From: DATKJS01 sp964551995 | GTDB lineage: Bacteria > Acidobacteriota > Aminicenantia > Aminicenantales > Saccharicenantaceae | Assembly: GCA_964551995.1 (NCBI GenBank) | Contig: CAZKFD010000034.1 | Span: 1-64,000, forward strand | Length of the DNA stretch: 64,000 nucleotides | Direction: 5' to 3' | In this document: positions 19,279-28,409 of the stretch, in pieces | How the letters are laid out: each line of letters begins with the position of its first letter | How positions within the stretch are numbered: the first letter of the stretch is position 1 | Notes under the pieces: generated by a model | Databases searched by the model: none | Seen by the model: the letters and a program-made list of their open reading frames with translations, nothing else | What the model was told of the DNA's origin: nothing | Program-made: the position numbers and the translations under genes

Positions 19279-19361
19279 GATAATAGCCTGCAACCGAAAT
19301 ATGGGAACCGCCCGAGGCCAATAACAAGACAGGCCATAAATCTATCGGCCGGGAGGATGAG

Positions 19362-20396
19362 ATGACGAAACCCGGAGTTGTCTTCGACAAGCGCTACGCC
19401 GACCATGACATGGGTCCGTATCACCCGGAAAGCCCCGAGCGCATCAGAGTCCTGAACAGAATGCTTGAGGAGGAAGCCGCGGGCAGGTTCGTCCCCATCG
19501 AGCCGCGGCCGGCGACAATCGAAGAGGTGACCTGGGTCCACGAGCGGGCGTACGTCGATTTCGTCAAGGCGACGGCCGGCCGCGAGCGGGTCGTCCTCGA
19601 CCCCGACACCTCGACGGGGCCGAAAAGCTACGAAACGGCTCTGCTCGCCGCCGGGGGCTTTCTCCGGGCCATCGACGCGGTCATGGAGAACCGTGTCCAC
19701 GGCGCCTTCGCCTTGGTCCGGCCGCCCGGCCACCACGCCGAAGCGTCCCGGGCCATGGGATTCTGCCTCTTCAACAACGTCGCCATCGGGGCCGAATATC
19801 TCATCCGCAAGCACGGACTGAGCCGCGTGCTCATCGTCGATTGGGACCTCCATCACGGCAACGGCACGCAGCATGCCTTCTATGCGCGCAGCGACGTTCT
19901 CTATTTTTCGACGCATCAGTTCCCCTACTACCCGGGGACGGGAGCCGTGCGCGAGACGGGCGACGGACCCGGCAAGGGTTTCAATCTGAACGTTCCCCTC
20001 ACGGCCGGCAAGAGCGACGACGATTTCGTCTATGTTTTCCGGAAGATCCTTTTTCCCGTCGCGGCGCAATACCGGCCCGAATTCGTCCTCGTGAGCGCCG
20101 GGTTCGATATCGCCGCCGCGGACCCTCTCGGCGGCATGTCGGTCAGCCGCGAAGGCTTCGGGAGGCTGGCGGACGCGCTCGTTGAGATCGCCTCCGGGCC
20201 GTGCCCGGGGCGGATCGCCCTGGTCCTCGAGGGCGGCTACGGCCTTGAGGCGCTCCACGACGGCGTCCTGGAGATCCTCATCAGACTCGGCCGCCCGGCG
20301 CCCCCGCCACCCCTTCCCGCTCCGGCCGTTTCCGAGGCCACAAGGCGGGAGGTCGAGCCGTCTCTGAGGACCTTCCGCGAATATTGGGAGCTCTGA
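19362..20396 (+). CDS. Histone-deacetylase-like (AcuC/HdaH) amidohydrolase
   Basis: Zinc-dependent deacetylase fold. Motifs run in order: YHPESPERI near the N-terminus, RPPGHHAE with the paired active-site histidines, GFCLFNNVAIGA, IVDWDLHHGNGTQ with the zinc-binding Asp and His, and SAGFD with the third zinc ligand. The length of 344 aa is typical. Bacterial relatives deacetylate acetyl-CoA synthetase (AcuC), acetylpolyamines or unknown small amides, so the substrate is open. GGGAGGATGAG precedes the ATG. The gene stands alone, after the repeat element and before a sigma-54-type promoter. Confidence 0.88.
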   Translation: MTKPGVVFDKRYADHDMGPYHPESPERIRVLNRMLEEEAAGRFVPIEPRPATIEEVTWVHERAYVDFVKATAGRERVVLDPDTSTGPKSYETALLAAGGFLRAIDAVMENRVHGAFALVRPPGHHAEASRAMGFCLFNNVAIGAEYLIRKHGLSRVLIVDWDLHHGNGTQHAFYARSDVLYFSTHQFPYYPGTGAVRETGDGPGKGFNLNVPLTAGKSDDDFVYVFRKILFPVAAQYRPEFVLVSAGFDIAAADPLGGMSVSREGFGRLADALVEIASGPCPGRIALVLEGGYGLEALHDGVLEILIRLGRPAPPPPLPAPAVSEATRREVEPSLRTFREYWEL

Positions 20397-20534
20397 GTTC
20401 GGCGGCATAAACCGGCGCTGGACATTCGCGAAAACTATGACTCCGCCTTACAGAAACTGTCCTCCTCAGGGAAAAGCGTCCTTTTAATAGGACAGAGTTG
20501 GCCCCCGTCAAGCCTGGCGTCTAGAGGAGGCCTT

Positions 20535-20550
20535 TGGCATGCTTCTTGCT
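20535..20550 (+). promoter_or_regulatory. Sigma-54-type promoter for the FecR-DUF6600 gene
   Basis: TGGCAT-N5-TTGCT matches the -24/-12 consensus (TGGCAC-N5-TTGCW) at all but one base, with the GG (20536-20537) and GC (20548-20549) spaced correctly. The predicted start near 20561 leaves a 20-nt leader with an AAGGAG ribosome site before the ATG at 20581. An ATG at 20539 lies inside the promoter and cannot be the start. The required enhancer-binding activator is not in this window. Confidence 0.6.
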
Positions 20551-20580
20551 TATTTGGCTAGTGTATTAAGGAGAAAGACG

Positions 20581-22425
20581 ATGAAAAGAGCCATGAAAGT
20601 AACGATCAGTATCTTCGCTGTTCTGATCTTTCTCTTATCCCTGGCCTGGGCCCAGGAGCCTCCCCCGCAAGACCAGCAGCAGGCCTCCCAAACCCAGCCG
20701 TCTCGGAACGTGAGATACACCAACGACTCCGTAGCCCATTTGAGCTACGTCGAGGGCAAAACGTTCGTCCAGAGGGCTTCAGACCTTGGATATGAGGAGG
20801 GCGTGCTCAACACGCCCATCAGCGAGGGCGACCGGCTCGGCACGACCGACGGCCGGGCGGAAGTCCTCTTCGGCCGGGGCAACTACATCCGCCTCGACAA
20901 CAACACCAAGCTTGATATCCTGAACCTTCCCAAGAAGGACGACGACATCTCCCGCTTCCGCGTCTGGTCGGGCAACATCTACCTGATCGTGGCCCGCCTG
21001 AACAAGGAGAAGAGTATCGAGGTCCATACGGCCGACTCCTCCTTCTACATCCTCGACAAGGGGATCTACAGGATCGATGTCCGCGAGAACAAGGACACGG
21101 AGATCATGGTCTACCGCGGGCTCGTTGAAGCCGCGGGAGAGGAAGGCTCGACCCTGGTCAAGGACTCCCAGAAGCTCGAGATCTCCGAAGGCCGGTTCTC
21201 CGGCAAGCCGACATCGTTCATGGCGGCCGCCAACGACAGCTTCGACAAATTCAACGAATCGCGCGACGCCATCACGAACAAGGAGTTCGCCCAGCGCCAC
21301 TTGCCTTCCGAGCTCGAGGGATACGAGTCGGAGCTCGACGAGAACGGCCAATGGACGTACCTGGCCCCGTACGGCGACGTCTGGGTGCCCAGCGGGGTCG
21401 GCCCGGACTGGCGGCCGTATTATGACGGCCGTTGGGTCTGGCTCGGCCTGACCGGCTGGACATGGCTCCCCTACGAACCGTGGGGCTGGACCACGTTCCA
21501 TTACGGCCGCTGGCATTGGGGCGTCGGCCTCGGTTGGTACTGGATCCCGACGAGCCTCTGGGGCCCCGGCTGGGTCGATTGGTGGTGGGACGATTATTAT
21601 TGTGGCTGGGCGCCCCTGAGCTTTTGGGGATATCCGGTCGTTGTCATCGGCGGCGGCTTCTACGGCGGGTACTACGGCCGTTTCTATCCGGTCGGCTCAC
21701 GGGCCTTAACGGTCATCAACAGAAACCAGCTCAAGGCCCCTAACGCTTCTCTCGTGGCTTTGCGGGACCCCGCCACCCTGAAGAACCTGACGAGGATGAG
21801 CCTCGACAGCCGGACGTTGAACCTGCAGCCGGCAGCGACCCGGATTTCCGTCCAGCCGCTCAACGGACGTCAGGTGATGCTCACGAATTCCGGCGAATCA
21901 GGGCCGCTCGGCTCCGACCGCGCCATCGGACGCGGATCTCCGGCCGCCGCAGGGTCCTCGAACTCGAATCAGAAGAACTCCACTTCCGCCCCGAAGATCA
22001 AGAGGGAAAGCACTTCCTCCGGACGGTCGTCATCGTCCGCCCGGTCTTCTGGGTCTTCCAAGGGCGAGAGCTCGGGTGCCCGGAAGATCCGCAAGAAAGA
22101 GGAAGGACCGATGTCCTCCGCCGAAATGTCGTCCCGCAGCTACCCGGGTTCCGCCGCGACATCCTCCAACCGCGCCGCGACCGTGGCCTCCGACGGCCTC
22201 CGAATTTATCCATCCTCGCCGCTGATCACGCGCCCCGAGAGTTACGGAGGCGCAGCGCGGTCGAGGTCCTTCATCGACCGGATCACGGGCTGGTCGGGAC
22301 GCTATTCCGGCCGCTCCTCATCGGGCCGGACCTCGTCAGGTCGCGTCTCGTCTCGAGGTTCATCGGGAAGGTCGGGAAGCTGGCATAGCTCCGGCTCCCA
22401 TTCAAGCGGAGGGCACAGGAGATAA
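20581..22425 (+). CDS. Exported FecR-domain / DUF6600 protein with Ser-rich tail
   Basis: A signal peptide (about residues 1-22, ending ALA-type WAQ) is followed by a Gln/Pro-rich linker and a FecR-like beta domain (about 45-190). A Trp/Tyr-rich DUF6600 region (about 255-385) has repeated W-x-PY and WGW patterns. The last 170 residues are a Ser/Arg/Gly-rich low-complexity tail. FecR domains sense or scaffold at the outer face of the inner membrane. DUF6600 has no known activity. The protein is probably periplasmic or surface-exposed. The start is set by AAGGAG and the sigma-54-type promoter (614 aa). It is monocistronic, ending in a strong terminator. Confidence 0.8.
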   Translation: MKRAMKVTISIFAVLIFLLSLAWAQEPPPQDQQQASQTQPSRNVRYTNDSVAHLSYVEGKTFVQRASDLGYEEGVLNTPISEGDRLGTTDGRAEVLFGRGNYIRLDNNTKLDILNLPKKDDDISRFRVWSGNIYLIVARLNKEKSIEVHTADSSFYILDKGIYRIDVRENKDTEIMVYRGLVEAAGEEGSTLVKDSQKLEISEGRFSGKPTSFMAAANDSFDKFNESRDAITNKEFAQRHLPSELEGYESELDENGQWTYLAPYGDVWVPSGVGPDWRPYYDGRWVWLGLTGWTWLPYEPWGWTTFHYGRWHWGVGLGWYWIPTSLWGPGWVDWWWDDYYCGWAPLSFWGYPVVVIGGGFYGGYYGRFYPVGSRALTVINRNQLKAPNASLVALRDPATLKNLTRMSLDSRTLNLQPAATRISVQPLNGRQVMLTNSGESGPLGSDRAIGRGSPAAAGSSNSNQKNSTSAPKIKRESTSSGRSSSSARSSGSSKGESSGARKIRKKEEGPMSSAEMSSRSYPGSAATSSNRAATVASDGLRIYPSSPLITRPESYGGAARSRSFIDRITGWSGRYSGRSSSGRTSSGRVSSRGSSGRSGSWHSSGSHSSGGHRR

Positions 22426-22452
22426 CCGAAGGTAACTGACCCTTTCCCATCT

Positions 22453-22502
22453 GGGGTGCCCCTTTCAGCTGAGCCGGTTTGAGAGGGGCACCCCCTTTTT
22501 TT
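22453..22502 (+). terminator. Rho-independent terminator
   Basis: GGGGTGCCCCT (22453-22463) pairs perfectly with AGGGGCACCCC (22484-22494) around a 20-nt loop, followed by C and a run of seven T. It closes the FecR-DUF6600 transcript just before the converging PBP1A gene. Confidence 0.9.
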
Positions 22503-22503
22503 A

Positions 22504-24912
22504 TCAGTGTTCTTCGGTCGCCGCCTTCCCCGCATAATAATCCAGGATCCGCATGTGGTCCGCCAGGGTGCAGAAGCGGACCGGCTCGGTCCCCGGGAAG
22601 AACACCTCGCGGAACGGGTAGGGGCAGACGGGCGTGAGCAGCAGGCCGGTCTTGCGGTCGATCTCGACGAAATTGAGGTTCGGTGGGACCTCGAAATCCT
22701 CGGCGGCGAGGATTTCGTCGTCCGCCAGGCCCGCGGCCTCGTCGGCCTTTCTTTTGTCGGCGATGACGCGGCTGAAGAAATCCTGCCAAATGGGCAGGGC
22801 GGCCGCGGCCCCGGTCTGCCTCTCCCCCAAAGTGACCTGCTTGTCGTTGCCGACCCAGACGCCCGCGCAAAGGTCGGGGGAAAAGCCGATGAACCAGGCG
22901 TCCGAATATTTGTCCGTTGTCCCGGTCTTGCCGGCCAGAGGCCAGTCCAGGACGCTCGCGGCCTGCCCGGTCCCCTCCTTGATGACCCCCTCCATGAGGT
23001 AGGTCATCATGTAAGCCGTTTGCGGGGAGATAACCTCCTCGGAGTCGGGCTGGTTCTCCTCGAGGACGTTGCCGTCCTTGTCCTCGATGCGGGTGATGAA
23101 GTAGGGCTTGAAGCGCACGCCCTTGTCGGCGAAAGTGGAGTACCCGGAGACGAGCTCCTGGAGGCTGATCTCGAACGCCCCCAGGCTGAGCGAGAGGTAG
23201 GGATAGACCGGCGAGGTGATGCCGAAGCGGCGGCAATAGTCGACACCCAGCTGGGGGGAGATGTAGTCGAGGAGCTTGGCCGTGACGACGTTCCGCGAGT
23301 CCTCGAGACCGGTGCGCAGGGTCACGGCCCCCCAGTACTGGCGATCGTAGTTTTTCGGCGACCAGGGCTCCCCGTTCCAGCGGTCAATGAACGTCGTGGG
23401 TTCGTCGATGATCAGGCTCGCGGGCGTGAAGCCGTTCTCAAGGGCGGCCGTATAGAGGAACGGCTTGACGGCCGAACCGGTCTGCCGCGGCGCCTGCGTC
23501 GCGCGGTTGAACTGGCTCGCCCGGAAAGAGTACCCGCCGACCATGGCCTTGATTTGGCCGGACCTGGGATCGATCGCCAGGAAACCCCCGTTCCGGATGG
23601 GATCCTGGTCGAGCGAGACATCGGCCTGCTTATTCCCCTCGTCCATGGAGTTGATCCGGACCTGGATGACGTCGCCCCGCTTGATGAGAGAGTCGAGGTA
23701 TCTGGCCTTCGTCCAGGCGATGTCCGTGTTTGCCATCCTGCCGAGAAAGCCCTTGACGCGGACCGTCGCCTCGGCCCGGCCGGCGGCGAGGACGATGGCG
23801 TCGTAGACTTCGCCGGTCTCGAGGATCTGGTCTTCCCAGCTGTCGAGCCACTGCTTTTCGAGATCGGTGGCCCGGGCGGCGAGCAGGTTCTTCTTGTCCG
23901 CGCGCCAGCCGTTGAGCTGGTTTTCGACATCGCGCAGGCCCTTGCGTAGGGCCGATTCGGCGTATTTCTGCAGCCTCGGGTCGAGCGTCGTGTAGACCCG
24001 GAGACCGCCGTTGTAGAGGGCCGCGGTCCCGAAGTTCTTCTCGATGTACTTGCGGACCTCCTCGAAGAAATAGGCCCCGAATTCGTCGCTCGTCTGCCTC
24101 AGGGGAAGGACCTTCAGGGGCTTCTTCTTGGCCTGCTCCGCCTGCTCCCGGCTGATGTAATGCTCCTCGACCATCCGGTTGAGGACGTGATTCCGGCGCT
24201 CCAGGGTGACCTTCGGATTGTCGTACGGGGAATAGCGGGACGGCCGCTGGAAGATCCCCGCGATCAGGGCCGCCTCGTCGAGGTTGAGGTCCCGGACGCT
24301 CTTTCCGAAGAACAGGTTCGAGGCCGTCTCGACCCCCCAGGCCCCGTGCCCCAGATAGAACTGATTGCAGTACAGGCTCATGATCTGCTTCTTGGTGTAG
24401 AGCTTCTCGATCTCCCGGGCGAGGACCATTTCCTTGAGCTTCCGCCGCAGGCTCAGGTCCGGATAAAGAAACAGGGCCCGCGCCAGCTGCTGGGTGATCG
24501 TGCTCCCGCCCTGCGGCCTCTGCCCCCGAAGGACCCTCAGGGAATCCTCCTTGAGGGCCCTCAGGATGCCGATGAAATCGACTCCGGAATGGCTGAAAAA
24601 GCGGGAGTCCTCGGTGGCCACGATGGCCTTGATCAGGTAGTCCGGAATCTGATCGTAAGGCACTTCGATGCGCCGCTGTTGGGCGAACTCCTTGATCGGC
24701 TCGCCCGAGTCCGAATAGACCGTGGTGATCAGCTTGGGCCTGAAGTTCGTGAGGTCGGAGACCGGGGGGAGGTTGTCCTTGATGGCGTAATAGGAGCCGA
24801 AGAGGCCTCCCAGGATGGCCGCGGCCCCCACCAGCACCAGGACGAGGAGCGTCCGGACGAGGTCCCTCCAGCGGAAGGGACGGATCTTGATTTTGATCGC
24901 GGGGATGGCCAT
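22504..24912 (-). CDS. Penicillin-binding protein 1A (bifunctional transglycosylase/transpeptidase)
   Basis: Inner-membrane enzyme that polymerises and cross-links peptidoglycan. A single helix (about residues 18-42) is followed by the GT51 transglycosylase domain with the catalytic glutamate in ATEDSRFFSHSG (E101), plus QGGSTITQQLAR. The transpeptidase domain carries GSAVKPF (SxxK nucleophile), the SRN motif and KTGTT. An OB-like insertion lies between the two domains. The length of 802 aa is typical of class A PBP1A. Upstream by 70 bp is tmk. The stop lies against the T-run of the converging terminator. Confidence 0.93.
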   Translation of the reverse strand: MAIPAIKIKIRPFRWRDLVRTLLVLVLVGAAAILGGLFGSYYAIKDNLPPVSDLTNFRPKLITTVYSDSGEPIKEFAQQRRIEVPYDQIPDYLIKAIVATEDSRFFSHSGVDFIGILRALKEDSLRVLRGQRPQGGSTITQQLARALFLYPDLSLRRKLKEMVLAREIEKLYTKKQIMSLYCNQFYLGHGAWGVETASNLFFGKSVRDLNLDEAALIAGIFQRPSRYSPYDNPKVTLERRNHVLNRMVEEHYISREQAEQAKKKPLKVLPLRQTSDEFGAYFFEEVRKYIEKNFGTAALYNGGLRVYTTLDPRLQKYAESALRKGLRDVENQLNGWRADKKNLLAARATDLEKQWLDSWEDQILETGEVYDAIVLAAGRAEATVRVKGFLGRMANTDIAWTKARYLDSLIKRGDVIQVRINSMDEGNKQADVSLDQDPIRNGGFLAIDPRSGQIKAMVGGYSFRASQFNRATQAPRQTGSAVKPFLYTAALENGFTPASLIIDEPTTFIDRWNGEPWSPKNYDRQYWGAVTLRTGLEDSRNVVTAKLLDYISPQLGVDYCRRFGITSPVYPYLSLSLGAFEISLQELVSGYSTFADKGVRFKPYFITRIEDKDGNVLEENQPDSEEVISPQTAYMMTYLMEGVIKEGTGQAASVLDWPLAGKTGTTDKYSDAWFIGFSPDLCAGVWVGNDKQVTLGERQTGAAAALPIWQDFFSRVIADKRKADEAAGLADDEILAAEDFEVPPNLNFVEIDRKTGLLLTPVCPYPFREVFFPGTEPVRFCTLADHMRILDYYAGKAATEEH

Positions 24913-24982
24913 AGCTTTTAGGAGTTCATCATAACAAATCGGCCCCCGAAAAACAAAGAGGGACAGTCCCCCTTCTTCTCCC

Positions 24983-25594
24983 TCATCTTTTCATGAAGAG
25001 AAGTTTTTCCACCCGCTCCCAGACGGCCCCGCCGACGGCCCTCCGGTCGCCCCGTCCGTCGAGATGGAGGACGGCCCGGCCCCGGAAATTCCGGAAGATC
25101 TCGGCAACCCGCTCGAGGTAGTCCTCCCTTTCGAAAAGCTCGTCGCGGGTCTTGCGCCCGGCGATCCGGCCCAGCCCCTGCCGGGCGTCGACGTCCAGGA
25201 CGACGACGAGATCGGGCCTGAGGGCGAAGGATTCGTTCAGCCTCCGGATCCGCTCCGGGTCGATGCCCTTGGCACCCTGATAGGCGATCGTCGAGAAGTA
25301 ATACCGGTCGAGAACGACGATCTTCCCCTCCTCCAGGGCGGGCTTCAGGTTCCGCTCAACGTTCTCCCGCCTGTCCTTGACGAAAAGGTCCAGCTCCTCC
25401 TCCGGAGTCAGAGAGCCGTCCCGCACCGCCTTGCGCCGGATCTCCTGCCCCCACCGGCCCCGCGTCGGCTCTCGGAACAGTGCGGCCTCCCAGCCTCGCC
25501 GCCGGAGCCGCCGGAGGAGCAAGCGGGCCTGGGTCGTCTTCCCGGACCCGTCGATGCCTTCGAAGACGATGAGGATGCCTGTGTCGAGCTTCAT
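24983..25594 (-). CDS. tmk: Thymidylate kinase
   Basis: Phosphorylates dTMP to dTDP in thymidine nucleotide synthesis. The P-loop is FEGIDGSGKTTQ (about residues 10-22), the DR(Y) motif is VLDRYYFSTIAYQG, and a lid region follows with RKTRDELFERED. The length of 203 aa is standard. It is divergent from htrA, with 139 bp between them. Confidence 0.93.
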   Translation of the reverse strand: MKLDTGILIVFEGIDGSGKTTQARLLLRRLRRRGWEAALFREPTRGRWGQEIRRKAVRDGSLTPEEELDLFVKDRRENVERNLKPALEEGKIVVLDRYYFSTIAYQGAKGIDPERIRRLNESFALRPDLVVVLDVDARQGLGRIAGRKTRDELFEREDYLERVAEIFRNFRGRAVLHLDGRGDRRAVGGAVWERVEKLLFMKR

Positions 25595-25733
25595 CGGCCT
25601 TGTTCGACCATCTTATCCTCATCGCCGAGCGGAATGCAACCATCGCCGGAAAGACCGAGTTTGGACAACCTTGGGACGTTGAATTTCCCGACCGGTTATG
25701 GTAACTTAAATTGTTAAGCCTCGGAGGTTTACG

Positions 25734-27239
25734 ATGAAGAAATTCGGTTGGATCGCGGTTTCCTGCTTCTTCCTGGGACTCGTCGTCGCTGGATATCTCT
25801 TTGTTTATCATCAAGATAGGCAACCGGCGCGGACCGCCGTCTTCGAAAGGGCGGCGTCCGGGCCGCTTTCGACGCGGCTCTTCGCCGCTCCAGCCGCCGA
25901 CGATGCCCGGACATATCCCGATTTCGTCTCCATCTCGGAAAAAGTCGGCCCGGCCGTCGTCAAGATCGAGGCGGAAAGCCAGCAGCAGGTGAGGGGCTTC
26001 TTCTCCGACGAGGGCGACCCCTTCCAAGACTTCTGGGACCGTTTCTTCGGGCAGCAGAGGCCCCGCCAGCAGCGCAAACAGCCGGTCATCGCCCAGGGCA
26101 CGGGCTTCTTCATCAGCCCCGACGGCTACATTCTGACCAACAACCACATCGTCGATAAGGCCGAGAAAGTGACGGTCGACACGGTCCAGGGCAAGGAGTA
26201 CACCGCCAAGATCATCGGCACCGACCCCCTGACCGACCTGGCCCTCCTCAAGATTGAGGACAAGAACCTGCCCTACGCTGAGCTGGGGGATTCCGCCCAG
26301 ATGAAAGTCGGCGAGTGGGTGCTGGCCATCGGCAATCCCTACGGCCTCGACCACACCGTCACGGCAGGAATCGTCAGCGCCAAGGGTCGCGAGATCGACC
26401 CCACCGACCGTTCGAGCTTCCAGGATTTCATCCAGACCGACGCGGCCATCAACCGCGGCAACTCGGGAGGCCCGCTCATCAACATGAGGGGCGAGGTCAT
26501 CGGCATCACCTCGAACATCTTCACGCCGACCGGCGGCAACATCGGCATCGGCTTCGCCATTCCGTCGAACATGGCCAAGAACGTCGTCGTCCAGCTCAAG
26601 GAGAAGGGACGGGTGGCCCGGGGCCATCTCGGCATCTCGGTCCAGAACATCTCTGACGGTATGATGAAGCAGTGGAAGCTGCCGTCGAAGCGGGGCGCCA
26701 TCGTGGCCACGGTCGATGCAGGCTCGCCCGCCGACAAAGCCGGCCTCAAGCAGTACGACGTGATCACCGAGATCAACGGCCAGACGGTGAAGGACATGAC
26801 GGACCTCCGCTTCAAGATCGCCGACATCGCTCCCGGGAACAAGGCCGTCATGAAGGTCATCCGGAACGGCAAGGAGCTTACCGTTATGGCCACGGTCGAG
26901 GAACTGGAGCCGCAGGCCGAGAAGGGCCAGGCGGTGAGCCAGGACAAGAACATCGGCCTGTCCCTGCAGGCCCTGACGCCGGACCTCGCCCGGCGGTACG
27001 GCCTGCGAACGACGGAGGGGCTCGTGATCACCGAGGTCCAGCCCTACAGCGAGGCCGACCGGAGGAGCCTGCAGCCCGGCATGATCATCCTCGAGGTCAA
27101 CCGCGAAAAGGTCACCTCGGTCCAGGAGTTCGAGAGCATCCTGAAGAAAACGGCGTCGGGAGACGAGGTCATTCTGCTCGTCCGCAGCGAGTCCGAGAAC
27201 GGCACCCAGGACATCATCGTCCCGCTCGAAGTCAGGTGA
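25734..27239 (+). CDS. HtrA/DegP-family periplasmic serine protease
   Basis: Envelope quality-control protease that degrades or refolds misfolded exported proteins. An N-terminal hydrophobic segment (about 5-26) is a signal or anchor. The trypsin-like domain has the triad His138 (NNHIVD), Asp168 (LTDLALL) and Ser244 (RGNSGGPL). Two PDZ domains follow (about 275-365 and 395-500), each with the carboxylate-binding loop (for example HLGISVQNIS). At 501 aa it resembles DegP/DegQ. CGGAGG precedes the ATG. A weak TTGAAT-N17-TAACTT lies upstream. The stop overlaps the dapF start by one base (TGATG). Confidence 0.93.
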   Translation: MKKFGWIAVSCFFLGLVVAGYLFVYHQDRQPARTAVFERAASGPLSTRLFAAPAADDARTYPDFVSISEKVGPAVVKIEAESQQQVRGFFSDEGDPFQDFWDRFFGQQRPRQQRKQPVIAQGTGFFISPDGYILTNNHIVDKAEKVTVDTVQGKEYTAKIIGTDPLTDLALLKIEDKNLPYAELGDSAQMKVGEWVLAIGNPYGLDHTVTAGIVSAKGREIDPTDRSSFQDFIQTDAAINRGNSGGPLINMRGEVIGITSNIFTPTGGNIGIGFAIPSNMAKNVVVQLKEKGRVARGHLGISVQNISDGMMKQWKLPSKRGAIVATVDAGSPADKAGLKQYDVITEINGQTVKDMTDLRFKIADIAPGNKAVMKVIRNGKELTVMATVEELEPQAEKGQAVSQDKNIGLSLQALTPDLARRYGLRTTEGLVITEVQPYSEADRRSLQPGMIILEVNREKVTSVQEFESILKKTASGDEVILLVRSESENGTQDIIVPLEVR

Positions 27240-28090
27240 TGAAGTTCACGAAGCTGCACTCGCTCGGCAACGATTTTCTCGTCGTTTGCCCCAAGGACAT
27301 GCCTGAAGCCTCCCGCATCGGGGATTTCGCCCGCAGGATCTGCGACCGGCACACGGGGGTCGGCGGCGACGGACTCCTCCTGATCAGGATGGAGCCCGGC
27401 GGGCGGGGCGAGGCGGACTTCCGGATCTTCAACGCCGACGGGACCGAGGCCGAGCTCTCCGGAAACGGCCTCCGTTGCGCCATGGCCTGCCTGGTCTACC
27501 ACCGGCAGGCGGCGGCTCCCCGAATCCTCTTCAAAACGCCTGCCGGTCCGCGGACGTGCGAAGTCATCCGGGACGACGGGACGCTCTTCGAGATCCGGAA
27601 CGGCATGGGCACCCCCCATATCGGCTCCTCCGAGATCCCCTTCGACGACGGACAACCCCACGACCGCGTCATCGATTACCCGATGTCGATCAACCAGAAG
27701 ATCTACAAGATCACGTGCGTCTCGATGGGCAACCCGCACTGCGACATTTTCGTCGACCGCTTCCCGGCCCGGATCGAGTGGCACCAGATCGGCCGCGAGA
27801 TCGAGTCGCACCCCTTTTTCCCCCATCGGACCAACGTCGAGTTCATCCGCGTCCTCAACCGCGGGGAGATCGAGGTCCTGTTCTGGGAGCGGGGCGTGGG
27901 TGAGACCCTCTCTTCAGGCAGCGGCTCGTCGGCCGCCGCCGTCGCCGCGATCCTCAAGGGCCTGACGGACCGGAAGGTCAACGTCTGGACCAGCATGGGC
28001 TCCTTGACCGTGGAATGGCAGCCCGACGGCGAGGTTTTCCAGATCGGCCCGTCCGAGGTCGTCTTCGAAGGCGAATACCTGGTCCCCTGA
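27239..28090 (+). CDS. dapF: DapF-like diaminopimelate epimerase with second catalytic Cys replaced by Ser
   Basis: Family of LL- to meso-diaminopimelate epimerases for lysine and peptidoglycan synthesis. The protein is 283 aa with the two mirror halves of the fold. The first catalytic cysteine is present in SGNGLRC (C80). In the second motif, normally ETxACGTG, the sequence is ETLSSGSGS, so the cysteine position is S226. In characterised DapF both thiols are needed as the two acid/base groups, so activity is doubtful or altered, or the substrate differs. It is translationally coupled to htrA by TGATG, an unusual pairing. Fold assignment is secure, activity is not. Confidence 0.85.
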   Translation: MKFTKLHSLGNDFLVVCPKDMPEASRIGDFARRICDRHTGVGGDGLLLIRMEPGGRGEADFRIFNADGTEAELSGNGLRCAMACLVYHRQAAAPRILFKTPAGPRTCEVIRDDGTLFEIRNGMGTPHIGSSEIPFDDGQPHDRVIDYPMSINQKIYKITCVSMGNPHCDIFVDRFPARIEWHQIGREIESHPFFPHRTNVEFIRVLNRGEIEVLFWERGVGETLSSGSGSSAAAVAAILKGLTDRKVNVWTSMGSLTVEWQPDGEVFQIGPSEVVFEGEYLVP

Positions 28091-28118
28091 AGCCCCGGCG
28101 GCTCCCTCTCGATTCTGA

Positions 28119-28370
28119 TGGTCGCTCCCTAGAATCCGCTCCCTGCCGGAGGGGTCCTGACCCGGCGCGTCCCCGTCCTTCCTCGCTTCGCTTCCTGCGC
28201 CTCGCACCTCAGTCCCTGGATCCCCACTCGCCCGCTCACGGTGGCGCTATCGATCTCTCTCGTATGGCTTCGCCACGACGTTTTGTGACGTCGTTGCTTG
28301 TGTTGGCGCCAGAGCGCCCAGCTTCGCTGCGGGCGGGCGGGGACTGGCACCGTGCCACCCCTCCCGTAGG
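28119..28370. repeat. Second copy of the dispersed intergenic element
   Basis: The 319-bp gap between dapF and thiL has no credible gene. It starts with the 31-bp block shared with 19198-19228 (27 of 31 identical) and ends in a perfect palindrome TGGCACCGTGCCA (28345-28357) flanked by GGGGAC and CCCC. This resembles the terminal GGGTGG...CCATCC of the first copy. Between them are several short CGCTTCGC-type blocks. It is probably a degraded non-autonomous repeat. Confidence 0.4.
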
Positions 28371-28409
28371 AAGCAAAGCATCAGGGGCGACCGGCAGAAG
28401 TTCGGCGGA

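Noticed and set aside
20487..20505. Second sigma-54-like element (TGGCCC-N5-AAGC)
   Set aside because: The -12 half is wrong and a much better element lies 45 bp downstream.
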